64,000 nt of DNA, taken from the NCBI RefSeq assembly GCF_000264905.1, contig NW_006763137.1:1632748-1696747 (forward strand). Reading direction: 5' to 3'. The DNA comes from Stereum hirsutum FP-91666 SS1. Taxonomy: Eukaryota > Basidiomycota > Agaricomycetes > Russulales > Stereaceae. A model generated the notes under the pieces. The model was not told the DNA's origin, did not search any database, and saw nothing but the letters and a program-made list of their open reading frames with translations. Made by a program: the position numbers and the translations under genes. Every line of letters starts with the position of its first letter. The stretch's first letter is position 1. Below are positions 45,254 to 55,587 of this stretch, piece by piece.

Positions 45254-47183
45254 ATGGCACGGAAGAAGAATAAATGCAGGTTCTATGACCGTGAGTGCCC
45301 CTACCTTGTGTCTATCCCACTATGACGGTGCACCAGAACTGATGAACACTTGGTGTCTGTGGCTCGTGATTCCACGTCTTAGGAACGATGCTCGCCATCT
45401 GCTTCAATGTCGAAGGGAACCCCGGAGATATACCTATTGCAGCAATCAAAGAAACAATTCAAAAACAAGCGAAGCTCATGAAGGCACCCTTGGGGAAACG
45501 GTGGCTGTCCTATACGAACCTTGCCCTAAGAGATCTACTGGCGAAGGATCAATGGCATTTTTCTACTGACGGGGGAAGAACTGTGGTTGTTACCCCCGGT
45601 GGGCGGGAAAAGTGAGCATTGTTTCCCTTGGATTGTAACGCCAGTTTTCTAGAAAGAGGTGACAATGACTGAATGTGTCTTGTATGCGCTGAGCGCAGGT
45701 ATAAGGCTGTGAGGGACAAGTACCCAGTGCCGGAGAATGAGACTGCAAGTCACAAAGCTGCAAGACTCTTCGAAATTACCCGCGAAATCTTGAGGCAGTT
45801 CAATATGTTGGAGAAGTTGACGCATAAGGAGGTTCGTGTATTGTTTCTTGAATTGTCTAACAAAGTCTCCTAGTACACTCTCGTGTATTCATCTGCTGCA
45901 TTGCCTAGGTTGTCAGACATGACAGAGCGCGCGGAGCCCGACTGTTGGAGATTCTGAATGCTCAGGGTGTGACTCCTGAGCCTTCTCTCTACGATCACGC
46001 CTCAGATTACCAGGGGTCAAGACGCAATAGCGTGGCAGATATCAACGCTATGCAAGAGGATGGTGATAATGTGTATGCCTCTGATTGTTTATTCTTATAT
46101 CTCATGGCGTGCTCACTCCGTGGCGCAGACAATCACCTCGTGGCTCTCAACCACTCAATGCCACCCCGACTCCTTCACGTACAGGCTCACGTATCGACGC
46201 ATTCGGTAGTCCACGTCCTTCGTTCTCTTACCCCACTCCCTCCGGCGCTCGTGCAGGATCTGCCACCAGTGCACCCCAAGGCGAAGCCACTCTTCATTTG
46301 ACGCCCTCGACCTCGTTCGAGACGCCTCGGCGTCCTCAACAGCCGCGCGGGTTCTATCCGACGCCAGACTCGAATGATCGTCCCCGGGTTCGTCGTGAGG
46401 ACCGTGAGTTCTTTGAAGGGGATGATACACGCCAATCTGTGCGTACCTTCTTCGAACTATTACGCTAAAATATGCACATGGTGGCAAATGACTGATTTAC
46501 ATGTACATCATGCAATATGCAGCTCATACCATTCGATAACACTTTTGCCCAAGCTCAAGGATCGCACAGTAGCAGTTCTAGCAACTCTACAGACCCAGGT
46601 ACCCTTTTGCTCCAGGCCAAAGCCGGGTATGACGCTCGCGAGGAAGACCAGTGCAGACAGATCGCCGAGCAAGATGCATGTATCAAACAGCTCCGGTCCC
46701 GGCTTCACGAGGCCGAGTCGAGGTATGACGCCGAATGCGAAGAGTGTACCGAGTTGCAAAGATATGGAGAGAGGATACTGGAGGAACGGAATCATATTTT
46801 AAAATGCTATCGTGAACGGGATGAACGAGTTGTGTATTTCTGGTCGAAGTGGTGGGCGAGTAGAGGTGAGAATGAGAAGCAGGAACGAGAATTTGGAGAA
46901 ATGGACAGGAGACTGCAGGAGATTGAAGAAGCATTGGAGAATATTCGACAGACGCTGCGGCAGAAGGAGGAGGACATCGTTAGATTGAGATTGGAGAAGG
47001 CGGAATTGATGGAATATTGCACGAAGCTGCGGGAGAAAGCAGACCGCAAAGATGCAGTGATGAAAGGGTGGATAGCAGAGGTGTGTGATTTCTTCGTACT
47101 GATTTTCTACTCATGCTGACCTGTGCATGTGATCTCTTCTCCAGCCACCGGTTCGCACACCGGATGTTTTGGCCAATCAGTAG
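45254..47183 (+). CDS. Hypothetical protein with long C-terminal coiled coil
   Basis: A spliced gene of unknown family. Exon 1 (MARKKNKCRFYD) starts at 45254 and joins TMLAICFNVEGNPGDIPIAA by a clean intron. The N-terminal region, to VVVTPGGREKYKAVRDKYP and ARLFEITREILRQFNML, looks like a small globular helical domain. The exon ending EDGDNV joins QSPRGSQPLNATPTPS through donor gtatgcc, beginning a Ser/Thr/Pro-rich linker. The last large exon starts LIPFDNTFAQAQGS and contains an extended heptad-like region rich in Glu, Arg, Lys and Leu (46660-47080), for example LQEIEEALENIRQTLRQKEE and IVRLRLEKAELMEYCTKLRE. A short last exon gives PPVRTPDVLANQ. A structural or scaffold role is inferred. No catalytic motif is seen. 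Confidence 0.7.
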
Positions 47184-47687
47184 CTAATAATTCGCATGGG
47201 TCGCCTTGTGTGAGTCATGTACCTTTGATCAATCAGGAGAGAAGTTTATGGGTATAGGTTTTCTGGTCATGTAAATGTTGCCTTGGTTTTTTTGCCTGAG
47301 ATTCTCACCGTGTTGGACAATGGAGGCGATACTCGGAAATTTGTCGGAAATGGTAACGAGCTGTGGATGAGAATCGTACCATATCAGAAACGAGAAACAC
47401 TGAATCTGCAAACGTATATGAATACATGGTGCAGTCTTCAGTACAGTATTAATCGGTACGGTGATATGAAGCCACAAAACAGAGTTCGTCTTTCGAACGC
47501 TACAACGATGCAAGATTAGAGTCATGTGATTACAGTCCGACAATAAAATATCCAAAGGCTGGGAACGGGAATAGTGTGTTGATTCTCGTCGCGAGTTGTG
47601 GTTCAAGGAATCAGGAGACAAAGATGGGATGGTGTATGGTCGTGATGTCGCGTGAGAAAATACGGAGCGTGATGAAGGAGGGAACCT
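47184..47687. other. Convergent 3' intergenic region
   Basis: Between the 3' end of the coiled-coil gene (+) and the small candidate gene (-). AT-rich, with no motifs that support a gene on either strand. Confidence 0.4.
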
Positions 47688-47996
47688 CTATGGACGGACG
47701 GTTCCATGGGCAATGCGCATGCTGCGACGTCGAGCATTCATGAGGACAAAGCCTTCAGGAAGAGACAGGCTATGGTCAGGCTTGTGGAAGGTGCTAGTGA
47801 CTTTCTTCCAGGCTTGGATGAACCGACGCTCGATGTATTTGGTGGCAGAAGCAGAAGGACGATGATGAGAGCTGTAGGTGAAAGAGTCGTGAGTTGGTAG
47901 AATAGGCTTTATCCGTTAAAGAAATTGGACATACCGGAACCGCTGTGTCTCAGCTTCTGCAAAGGTGCTGATGAGGGGTGAAGTGACGATGACCAT
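47688..47996 (-). CDS. Candidate small two-exon gene (81 residues), unknown function
   Basis: Exon 1 (47935-47996) encodes MVIVTSPLISTFAEAETQRF plus two bases of an Arg codon. The intron 47872-47934 (63 nt) has donor gtatgt, a branch-like aactcac near its end and acceptor ctacag. Exon 2 (47688-47871) continues SHHRPSASATKYIERRFIQA, then WKKVTSTFHKPDHSLSLPEG, FVLMNARRRSMRIAHGTVRP and TAG. The two exons total 246 nt, exactly 82 codons. A TATAAATAG box lies 105 nt upstream of the ATG on the same strand. The product is basic (several Arg and Lys), with no signal peptide, membrane segment or CaaX end. I recognise no family. The splice signals, frame and TATA box together favour a real gene, but chance is possible. 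Confidence 0.45.
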
Positions 47997-48611
47997 GATA
48001 GTAATCAAGAGATAAAATGTGGGTGAAGTGAAATGCGTGTGTCGTAAAGAGGATAGTGAGTGTGAGGTGCGTTTCAAACGCAAGAGAAAAAAGTTGGGCT
48101 ATTTATATGAAGAGGACGAGCCAAGGCAAGAAGAGGGCAGATCGTTAGGATTCTCTCCAGCAGCAAGTTTCGGAGCTATAAGTATGCAGGACGCGAGTGT
48201 GGTGTCAGTGACAGGCACAATAACGAAGATGCCGCGTGTCTTCTTAGTTCCCGAGCTACAAAAAACAACAATGAGAGTACATTGCATTGTTCCCAAAGAA
48301 GGTGACGGTTTCCATGAGTATCGCCTGCTCTGTTTTCGGAAAACCGGCGTCTACTTATTCGGTGAACAAAGAGGTTCAGGTCGTCGGCAAGTCGTCGGCA
48401 CACTTCCGCGCGGCGGTCCGAAGCCCGACGGCGTGTCATCGGCGTTGGCCGTCGCTTCGAACTTGAACAATACATTCCTTATTAGTGCCACTCGTCATTT
48501 CTTTCCAACTTTCACTACCTTGTCGTTACCCAGCTTATCGCACGGTACGTTAAAATTCTCACTAACACCCAGTAGATTGATTTATTTCCTGGCAGGTGCA
48601 CAACTATAAAC
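47997..48611. other. Divergent intergenic region before DUF7918 gene A
   Basis: The minus strand carries the TATA box and leader of the small candidate gene; the plus strand carries the promoter of DUF7918 gene A. The plus-strand frame between 48019 and 48609 has no family motif and I do not call it. Confidence 0.4.
48101..48108 (-). promoter_or_regulatory. TATA box upstream of the small candidate gene
   Basis: The minus strand reads catataaatagccc across this position. The distance of about 105 nt to the ATG at 47996 and the pyrimidine-rich stretch that follows it (ttttttctcttgcg) resemble a fungal core promoter. Confidence 0.55.
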
Positions 48612-50348
48612 ATGCCGATCCTCGACGGGTACTACGTCGCGGTGACCGACCAATACGGTCGTGAACTTGACCACTACAACATCATGCACGAAGGTCCAAA
48701 TGCTTTGAGCTGCTACATAGCTAGCGAAGAAGGCATGGTCAGTACCCAAATCGAATGGCCCCATCAAATCTTTAGAACTGACCTCCGGGTGGCGCAGGAA
48801 TTCAAGATTAAGTACTACGACGATTCCGATGACGGCTGGACCATTAAAGTCATGGTCGATGTCGATGGACATCCCCTGGGATACAGGAATGCAGATCCCG
48901 GGGGTGGCGTGACAGTTGACTCTACTAGAACTTCAGCAACAACGGAGGCTGCTTTCCAGTTCGGACGTGTCCAGCTCGTCGGTATGTCTGGCTCTTCTCT
49001 CGTCATGGACTACGGAGGCACTTACTACCGCACTTTTCTGCTGGAAGATGAAGATGATCTGAATCCCTTGGATGAAACGGGAGACCCAGTGGTGCCACGC
49101 GATATCGGCCTCATAGAAGTCAAATTGGTACGGGGGAGAAGAGTACCACGACACGGTCCACAGATCGAATTCGTGCCCAGGCCAGTGAGGCAGACGACGG
49201 CCATATCAGAAAAGTGGAAGAAAGGAGGACACCATATCACAAAGTTAGTGTTTTCCTTTATATTGGACCGGACTGCTTCTCAGATTGGCTCTCAGTCTTG
49301 GAGCGATTCGGACCGTCTCAAACTGGCGTCCGTCAAACTCGAAAGTAGTCACGATAGATCCGCCCCGCCACCCATACAAATACTTCCGTATCTACTATAG
49401 ACCCAAAGGTGACCCTGCGATGGTCCATTTTAATCTAAGTATTGGTGCTCATCATAACCTCCAGAGATTCTCATGGCGGAAGGTATCATGCCCAAGTCTA
49501 ATCCAGCGCCTCGACCGCGTGACCGAGAGAGGGCGCATCGTGAACATGATGGTTCAAGGAGAAACTATTATCATCGAGATCGTGAACATGATGATTCAAG
49601 CAGAGACTACTATCATCGAGATCGTGATGCTCCTAGGCGTGCGCAGGATTATTCCGTTGCAGCCTTTGCCGATCGTCTTGATCAGCCAGAGCGTCGACGT
49701 TCCCCTGCTCGCGAAGACAGGAGATACGCGGGTACAGAAGTATGTCCATCCTTCGAATCGGCGCATATACCTACTCACTTTGTACAGCGTGGTGAAGAAT
49801 TAGATACGCATCGCCGCCGGGAATCAGAGCGAGCGATGAGTACAATCCTTCGTGAGGTAAGTCTGATCTGCCCAGTACTGATACTTTTTATGCGGGCTTG
49901 AAATCAACAAGCTCCTATCAGGTTCCAGAGATGTATCTTCCTCGAACCTCCGCAGATACATACCGTCCTGCTACATTCGACACGCACCAATGGGGAGAAA
50001 TCCGTGGTGATTACGATGGTCATAACCACGCAGGGCCATCTCGCCCAAGCGTATTACAGTCCGATCGAACTACCAGCACGGACCTACAGTACAGATCTCG
50101 AACGGAGCACACTATGCCCACTGCCACGGCTGGTCCATCTGGGGTGAGTTCCCGGCCGGTGCTACAGAGCATTGAGCAATGGCAATCATTTCATGGTTCT
50201 CTAATCTTCTGATCTTTCCACACTCTTTTCTCCCTTCACTTAGACCAGCACATTCAAACCTCCAAATACGAAGACAGATCCTTCAACTCCTCTCAAGACA
50301 GGACCGCCCGAAGTGATAGACTTGACATACTTGTCTGACTCGGACTGA
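48612..50348 (+). CDS. DUF7918 domain protein A with a C-terminal SUMO-interaction-like motif
   Basis: DUF7918 proteins are basidiomycete-expanded and of unknown function. Start MPILDGYYVAVTDQYGRELD. The domain shows NALSCYIASEEG, then after a likely 60-nt intron (48738-48797) EFKIKYYDDSDDGWTIKVMV, VDGHPLG, the signature STRTSATTEAAFQFGRVQL, PRDIGLIEVKLVRGRRV and, after another intron, PPRHPYKYFRIYYRPK. The C-terminal half is disordered: an Arg/Asp/His-rich segment with a tandem repeat (SRRNYYHRDREHDDSSRDYY), Ser/Thr-rich exons, and the end PPEVIDLTYLSDSD. VIDLT followed by acidic residues is a textbook SUMO-interacting motif. About six introns. Its paralogue lies at 57964-59456 on the opposite strand. 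A nuclear regulatory role is inferred only from the motif. Confidence 0.78.
48738..48797 (+). other. 60-nt stopless intron in DUF7918 gene A
   Basis: Donor gtcagt follows the codon ATG; a branch-like actgac lies about 20 nt before the acceptor gcgcag. The 60-nt length and lack of an in-frame stop mean the sequence can be read through as 20 residues. The matching position in gene B is interrupted by a 69-nt intron that contains TGA, so I interpret this as an intron. Confidence 0.6.
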
Positions 50349-51155
50349 ACCGTCTGCTCGCTGCGCGGCATCGAAATGTCGGTCCTGCACTGAAGTCAAC
50401 TCTGGGCCTACCGTCACACTCTGTCCTATAGCATTTGCTATTTTATCGCTCCCATGTGCCGTTGCACTTGTCATACATTCTTTTTTTCTCTCTTGGACGA
50501 TGACACAGCCCTTCTACGTTTCTCTGGATGCCCTCTATCACACTATTATTCAGCGCTAGCAACTTTTCCCATGAATTTATCAACGCCTTATCATGCCTAT
50601 TCAGCTGTTTCATTTTGCTACACAACGTACTATTTCTCTTTACCAAACTCTGTGAGTTGCATATGTTCGTTCCATGTATATATAACCTTTATTTAGGAGC
50701 CAAGCGTCCTCCCCACAGCCTACGCTGCCCCCGAGACCGTGGACCCATCCTTGTATCCAACCTTGTCGATAAACACTAGCTCCTTCCGTTTTAGATTGCC
50801 GCTGCAAGAACGAGAGGTTAATCGACACACCCCACTGACCAAAGCTGTCCGAGTGATCAAGAATCTGACGATCTATTGAGACACAAATTGTGGTGACGTC
50901 TAGCTGTCAAGAAGTAGGAGAGCATGGGGGAACACATAAATTGACTGTCAGTACTTAGAGGTGGACCTGTTCGAGAGTTGCCATGAACGTTCTGCAAAGA
51001 GCGCCGCAGAGCCGAAAGAGGGTTTCCCTTTCCAGCTTACGTGTGGGCGCTCGCGTCAACTCTTCGCTCTTTCTCATCCGGCATCTCGGTCAGCACGTCC
51101 TCCTCGACCTCATATACCTCCATAGCCCATATATGTAGCCAAACTCCTTACTATC
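50349..51155. other. Intergenic region
   Basis: 3' flank of DUF7918 gene A and promoter of the DOPA dioxygenase-like gene, both plus strand. Only low-complexity pyrimidine-rich frames are seen. No gene. Confidence 0.45.
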
Positions 51156-52039
51156 ATGTCCTACGAATCTCCTCTGAAAGGCTATGAGACCGCTGAGCCT
51201 CTTCCGAATACCATCAATCCTGATGGCAAATCGTTATATAACCCTCCAGGTCCTCTCTCAGCTGCATATGACCAGTTCCCCGCTCCGATCGATCTTTCGA
51301 ACAATGGGTTCGACTTTCATAGTGCGTTATTCCCTGTCTGTCGACAAGAGGCATCTTGACTGATGTCATCACCGCTCTAAATTTACAGTATATTACATGC
51401 AGAGCGTCACAGCTCAGCTAGAGTATGCTAGGGAGTTGCATGAGCGAGTGAGAAGAGAGTTTCCTGAGGTGAGTACAACCGCTCGGCGCTCGTCTCATGC
51501 CACACACCTCGTCTCCTGACCCATCGCTCGTTTATCTCAAGCTTCGCATCTACAAGTTTTGGGAAAAACCAGTCGGTATGTGCTCTACTCCATGGATATG
51601 CCTCCTTCCATTCGTTACGCGATACCCTGAACTTTTCGTTCGTCAAGGCCCTCATCCTACGGCCATGTTTGAAGTCAACACGTTCAACCCTCATCAAACC
51701 GGTGCTTTCTTCTCGTGGCTGACAGTCAATCGTGGACCGTGCTCGTACGTGTCAAGTTCCATTTCAGCCGCCCGGCTACTCACGTTTATTGCTCCCCTTT
51801 CGTCTGCGTTATTGACGACCTCTGAATTGGTTTGCCTGTCTTCCGAATTCTTGCTACTTTTCAACATTCTGGACGGTATGGCTACGATCGGCGGACTATC
51901 AATGTCACTTTTTTGTTTTGTTTCCCGCAGCGTTCTGATCCACCCGAATACGGGCGACGCGTACAAGGACCATACGGAGCTCATGACCTGGATTGGGAAA
52001 CCTTGGCCGCTACTCGCCGATATGCTCAAGCCGCATTGA
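51156..52039 (+). CDS. DOPA 4,5-dioxygenase-like protein
   Basis: A small extradiol-type dioxygenase family; the founding fungal member, from Amanita muscaria, opens the ring of L-DOPA to betalamic acid and muscaflavin precursors. Start MSYESPLKGYETAEPLPNT at 51156. Family blocks appear on separate exons: NNGFDFHIYYMQSVTAQLEY, LRIYKFWEKPVG, PHPTAMFEVNTFNPHQTGAF, FSWLTVNRGPCS and VLIHPNTGDAYKDHTELMTW, ending IGKPWPLLADMLKPH. Several His residues fit iron ligation (FDFH, GPHP, LIHP and DHT). The usual NHG before the Leu/Ser block is here NRG, so one His found in many members is Arg. Six exons or so; about 180-190 residues, normal size. A pigment role is not implied; most homologues are uncharacterised. 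Confidence 0.88.
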
Positions 52040-53164
52040 CACACACTCGACGTGGGATGCAGACTGAAGTGCGAACGTGTACGGGAGTTCCGAGAGTATG
52101 CCGTACTGTCCACAGACTCTTTCACATCTCTTCTGGTTGCGATGTATCCCCCTGTAGTACTTAATTGTAGGTGTACCCGTGTACGTTTATGGCGACATCA
52201 GCGTTCGTCAAGCCCTTGTAGAATGGAGCAAGCAGGCGTCTCTCTTTGATTGATGCAACCCAACGTATTGGAGGTTGATGGACGACCAGTGATGAGAGAC
52301 CATCCTTCTCACTAGAACTTTCACTTTCTCAATTGACGCTGTGTAGGAGGTCTGGCCTTGTACGACTTATGATTCGCCATTCTGACCGCACCCTCACGCT
52401 CGTATTGTCCACTGTGAGTGCCAGATGCATCATGAGCTATCGTCGCGCAATGAGCTGCAATGAGATGCCTGCTGTTTACGGCAAGGACTGGTCCATCTAG
52501 TGGACAGGAAGGCTACGATTTATTTGTGCTTCAAGTGTTTGGATGGGAGTACAACTTTTCCGAATCCGTACGTACTCCGAGCGCCCGCATACGGTGGGCC
52601 CCATTACAATCCATTACTGCCACTAGCTCTGGATAACCACCCAAGCGGAAGATCGTAGCTATCAACTGTGGTTCCTGTAGTTACTCGCAACGTTCATCAG
52701 GGCATGTACATCCCACACGATGTTCCGTGCACCGAACATAATCCTGGACAGCGTTATAGCAGGTTATGGCACACAGTGAGGTTTCCGAATTCGACTATTC
52801 TTGATTTCCGAATTCAACATAGGCCTTCCCACTGTTCTCGCCCCGTGGTCTTTTCCGTCTATTTTGCTCCCTTGGCTGGTCTAGCACAGCACGGCACGGA
52901 CGCCAGTCGAAGGGAGGACGGATCCTTTTTATAGGCCTGGGTCGAGGAGAAAAATGTCGATCGCTTTGCCCCGCTCCCTCCTTTCTTTCCTTCCTTCACT
53001 CCCTTTTGTTCCCTCTCACCATCACTGCTTGCTCGGATCTTGCTCAGACCCTGCTTCTCCTGTCTACCTTGTGCCACTGTTGCTCTCTCCTCCTCTTGTC
53101 TCATACTCGAACGCCTGTTCTCAAACGACTACTACTCGACAAACGGACCTGAACATCGACTAGG
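52040..53164. other. Intergenic region before the CBS-like pair
   Basis: A 1.1 kb stretch with the 3' UTR of the dioxygenase gene and the promoter of CBS-like gene 1. A ttttataggcc word lies near 52925. Two similar words, tttccgaattc, occur near 52787 and 52807. Pyrimidine-rich before the ATG. No gene is supported. Confidence 0.4.
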
Positions 53165-55020
53165 ATGGCTGCACCATCTCGTTTCGTCTTGGACTCGGCC
53201 TTGGACGCGGTCGGAAATACACCCCTCATCAGGCTTGATAGGATCGCAGCTCACAAGGGACTGAAATGTAACCTCAGTGCGTTCTTTCTCCTTACCTTTC
53301 ACACTACGCTTCTCTTTTCATATTTTTCTTCTTTGTGACTTTTCTCGAGAAGATCTATTGTGATACTGATATGTATCTCTCCTTGTCCGTTGGGATGAAC
53401 AGTGGCGAAGGTAGAATATACCTCTGCTGGTGGATCCGTCAAGGATCGTATTGCGAAACGTATGGTAGAAGAAGCGGAGAAAGATGGGATTATTACGCCG
53501 GGGAAGAGCGTTATCATCGAGCCTACGAGTGGGAACACTGGTATGTCTCCCATTTACTAACCAACGATCATTGTGGAGGGGTGGGAAGTATAATCGTTGA
53601 TTCGGGGTGTATGTCGTTTGTGTAGGCCTTGGGTTGGCTATGGCTTGCGCAGTGAAGGGATACAAGTGTATCATCTGTATGCCTCAGAAGATGTCTATGG
53701 TTCGTGATTGCTCTCTTCTTTCTTTTGTATTGATGTCCTTTTTCTCTCTTGTGTTGAAACTGATTCTCGTCATGGGTGACCTGTAGGAGAAGGAAATCCA
53801 GCTCCGCGCTCTTGGGGCTGAGGTCGTCCGTACGCCCACCGATGCGAAGTTGTTTAGTCCCGTAGGCAATGTCGGTCAGTATCTCAACATGTACTATACC
53901 TGCTCAGAACAGACGCTGACTTTCGACTTGTGCTGTGAACAAGGTTTGGCAAGGCGTCTCGCTCGCGAAATCGAAGGTGGTGTCATCCTCGACCAATACG
54001 TTAATGTGAGCGCTCTAAGGTCTACGGTACCCCTCTTCCCCAATAGTGCTGACTTGCCGCCTCGCAGGAACACAACCCACTCGCACACGAACTTGGCACG
54101 GGGCCCGAAATCATCGAGGCTATTGTTTCGACTCCCTCGACCTCTGCGCATCCTTCATCCGGCAAGGTTGACGTATTTGTCGCTGCTGCTGGGACGGGTG
54201 GCACAATATCTGGTGTGGCCCGGGCCCTCAAGAAGACACACAACAAGGACTGTCATGTCGTTGGCGTTGACCCCGTACGTCGTTTCCTTTATTCCATAAT
54301 CCCCCTCCCTAAAATCTGACGAGGCTTCTGAACCTTGAATCCTACACAATAGAGAGGCTCTAACATGGCTCTCCCGACCACTCTCAATCGCCCCGAGGAC
54401 TCCAAAGTCACCTATAAGGTCGAAGGCATCGGGTATGCCTACGTTCCTGAAGTGCTCACTCGGGATATGTCCGAAGTCAATCACTGGGTCAAAATCACGG
54501 ACGGACCTTCGTTCGAGTGCGTCAAACTCCTCAGCAGACTGGAGGGGTTGTTGGTGGGAGGGAGTAGTGGCGCGGCGTTAAGTGGTGCGTTACAATGGCT
54601 GGAAGAGAGCGATGAGGGGAAGAGGATTTCACAGACCGAAGGGATGAACGTGGTTGTGCTCTGTGCAGATGGGTGCGTTCATCTCAAATATCCTCTAATT
54701 GGCATGAGTGTTTCGGTGTGCTGCTGACCGATTGACCATGGACTTGTTTGTATAGAGTGAGAAATTATATCGGCAAGGACTGGTTCCTCGACATTTCAAT
54801 GCGCTCAGAAGCATCCTCACTGGCAAAGGAGATCCAGGAGATTAGAGAGAGGCCTGCCGATCCTGAGGAGCTCGAGGCTTGTGCCGCGGACCAGAAGGCG
54901 GCGGAGGATTCTTACAGCTCTCAACTTCGTCCTAGCTGGGGTCATGCTACTAAGGCGCTAAATGGCCATGCGAACGGACATGCGAATGGCCATATTAACG
55001 GGGATGTTAATGGTGCTTAG
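53165..55020 (+). CDS. Cystathionine beta-synthase-like PLP enzyme 1
   Basis: A fold-type II PLP enzyme of the CBS/cysteine synthase family. Start [20 protein letters not shown] at 53165, then [15 protein letters not shown]. Motifs: the PLP Lys in [20 protein letters not shown], substrate loop [28 protein letters not shown], phosphate loop [17 protein letters not shown], then [17 protein letters not shown] and [14 protein letters not shown], ending in the CBS-like [13 protein letters not shown]. There is no N-terminal heme segment and no C-terminal Bateman (CBS-pair) module. The tail is an Asn-Gly-His repeat, [18 protein letters not shown]. In this copy the conserved motif around SPESHIGVA has become SPVGNVGLA, so its substrate loop differs from copy 2. 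About eight introns. Probable role in transsulfuration or cysteine synthesis; which reaction is uncertain. Confidence 0.88.
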
Positions 55021-55587
55021 AAGGGGTTCTCTAAGTCTGACGACGATTGTGGGGTATGTTTTTCCGGCCAGTGCTGTATCTATCTCCTTGTGCTATGTAT
55101 GTAGGTCCATGTTGTCGTGCATGTTATCGACTCTTGCTCTTTTCGATCCAATATAATCTGCGTGTATCTAGGTTCATCCAGTCTTTTATCTCAAATGTGT
55201 TGTCATCGGCGTGATGAATGGCATCATGTCGTGCTCAGTTATTTCTTCAGTCGGTGAAAACTCTCATCAAAGTTCTGGAAAAAATATTTATCGCGGGTAG
55301 GATTGCTATAAGACAGTTTTCGTATAGCGCTTTGGCTGTCCTTGTATTTGTTTTTGGCCCGAAAGATATCTTCGATATTAGTGGGGGCTGACGTGCACTG
55401 AGCTGACACTCTCGCCACACCTACGCCACACTGATTGAAACGCACCGTGCCGAGCGGATCTTGCTCGGCATTCGACTGCCCCTTGCCTCAAATGCTTCGA
55501 CTATCCTCCCTCTTGCTCAACTCTCGTCGCCCGCTGCCCTCATACCGGCCAGAACATCAAGCTTAGACTCCCTAGTCTCTCGCTGTA
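55021..55587. other. Spacer between tandem CBS-like genes
   Basis: 567 nt between the two paralogues, same strand. No gene or TATA box is evident; the final 100 nt are pyrimidine-rich. Confidence 0.45.

Noticed and set aside
48019..48609. Plus-strand frame of 196 codons before DUF7918 gene A
   Set aside because: It has no family motif and overlaps the TATA box and leader of the opposite-strand candidate gene.
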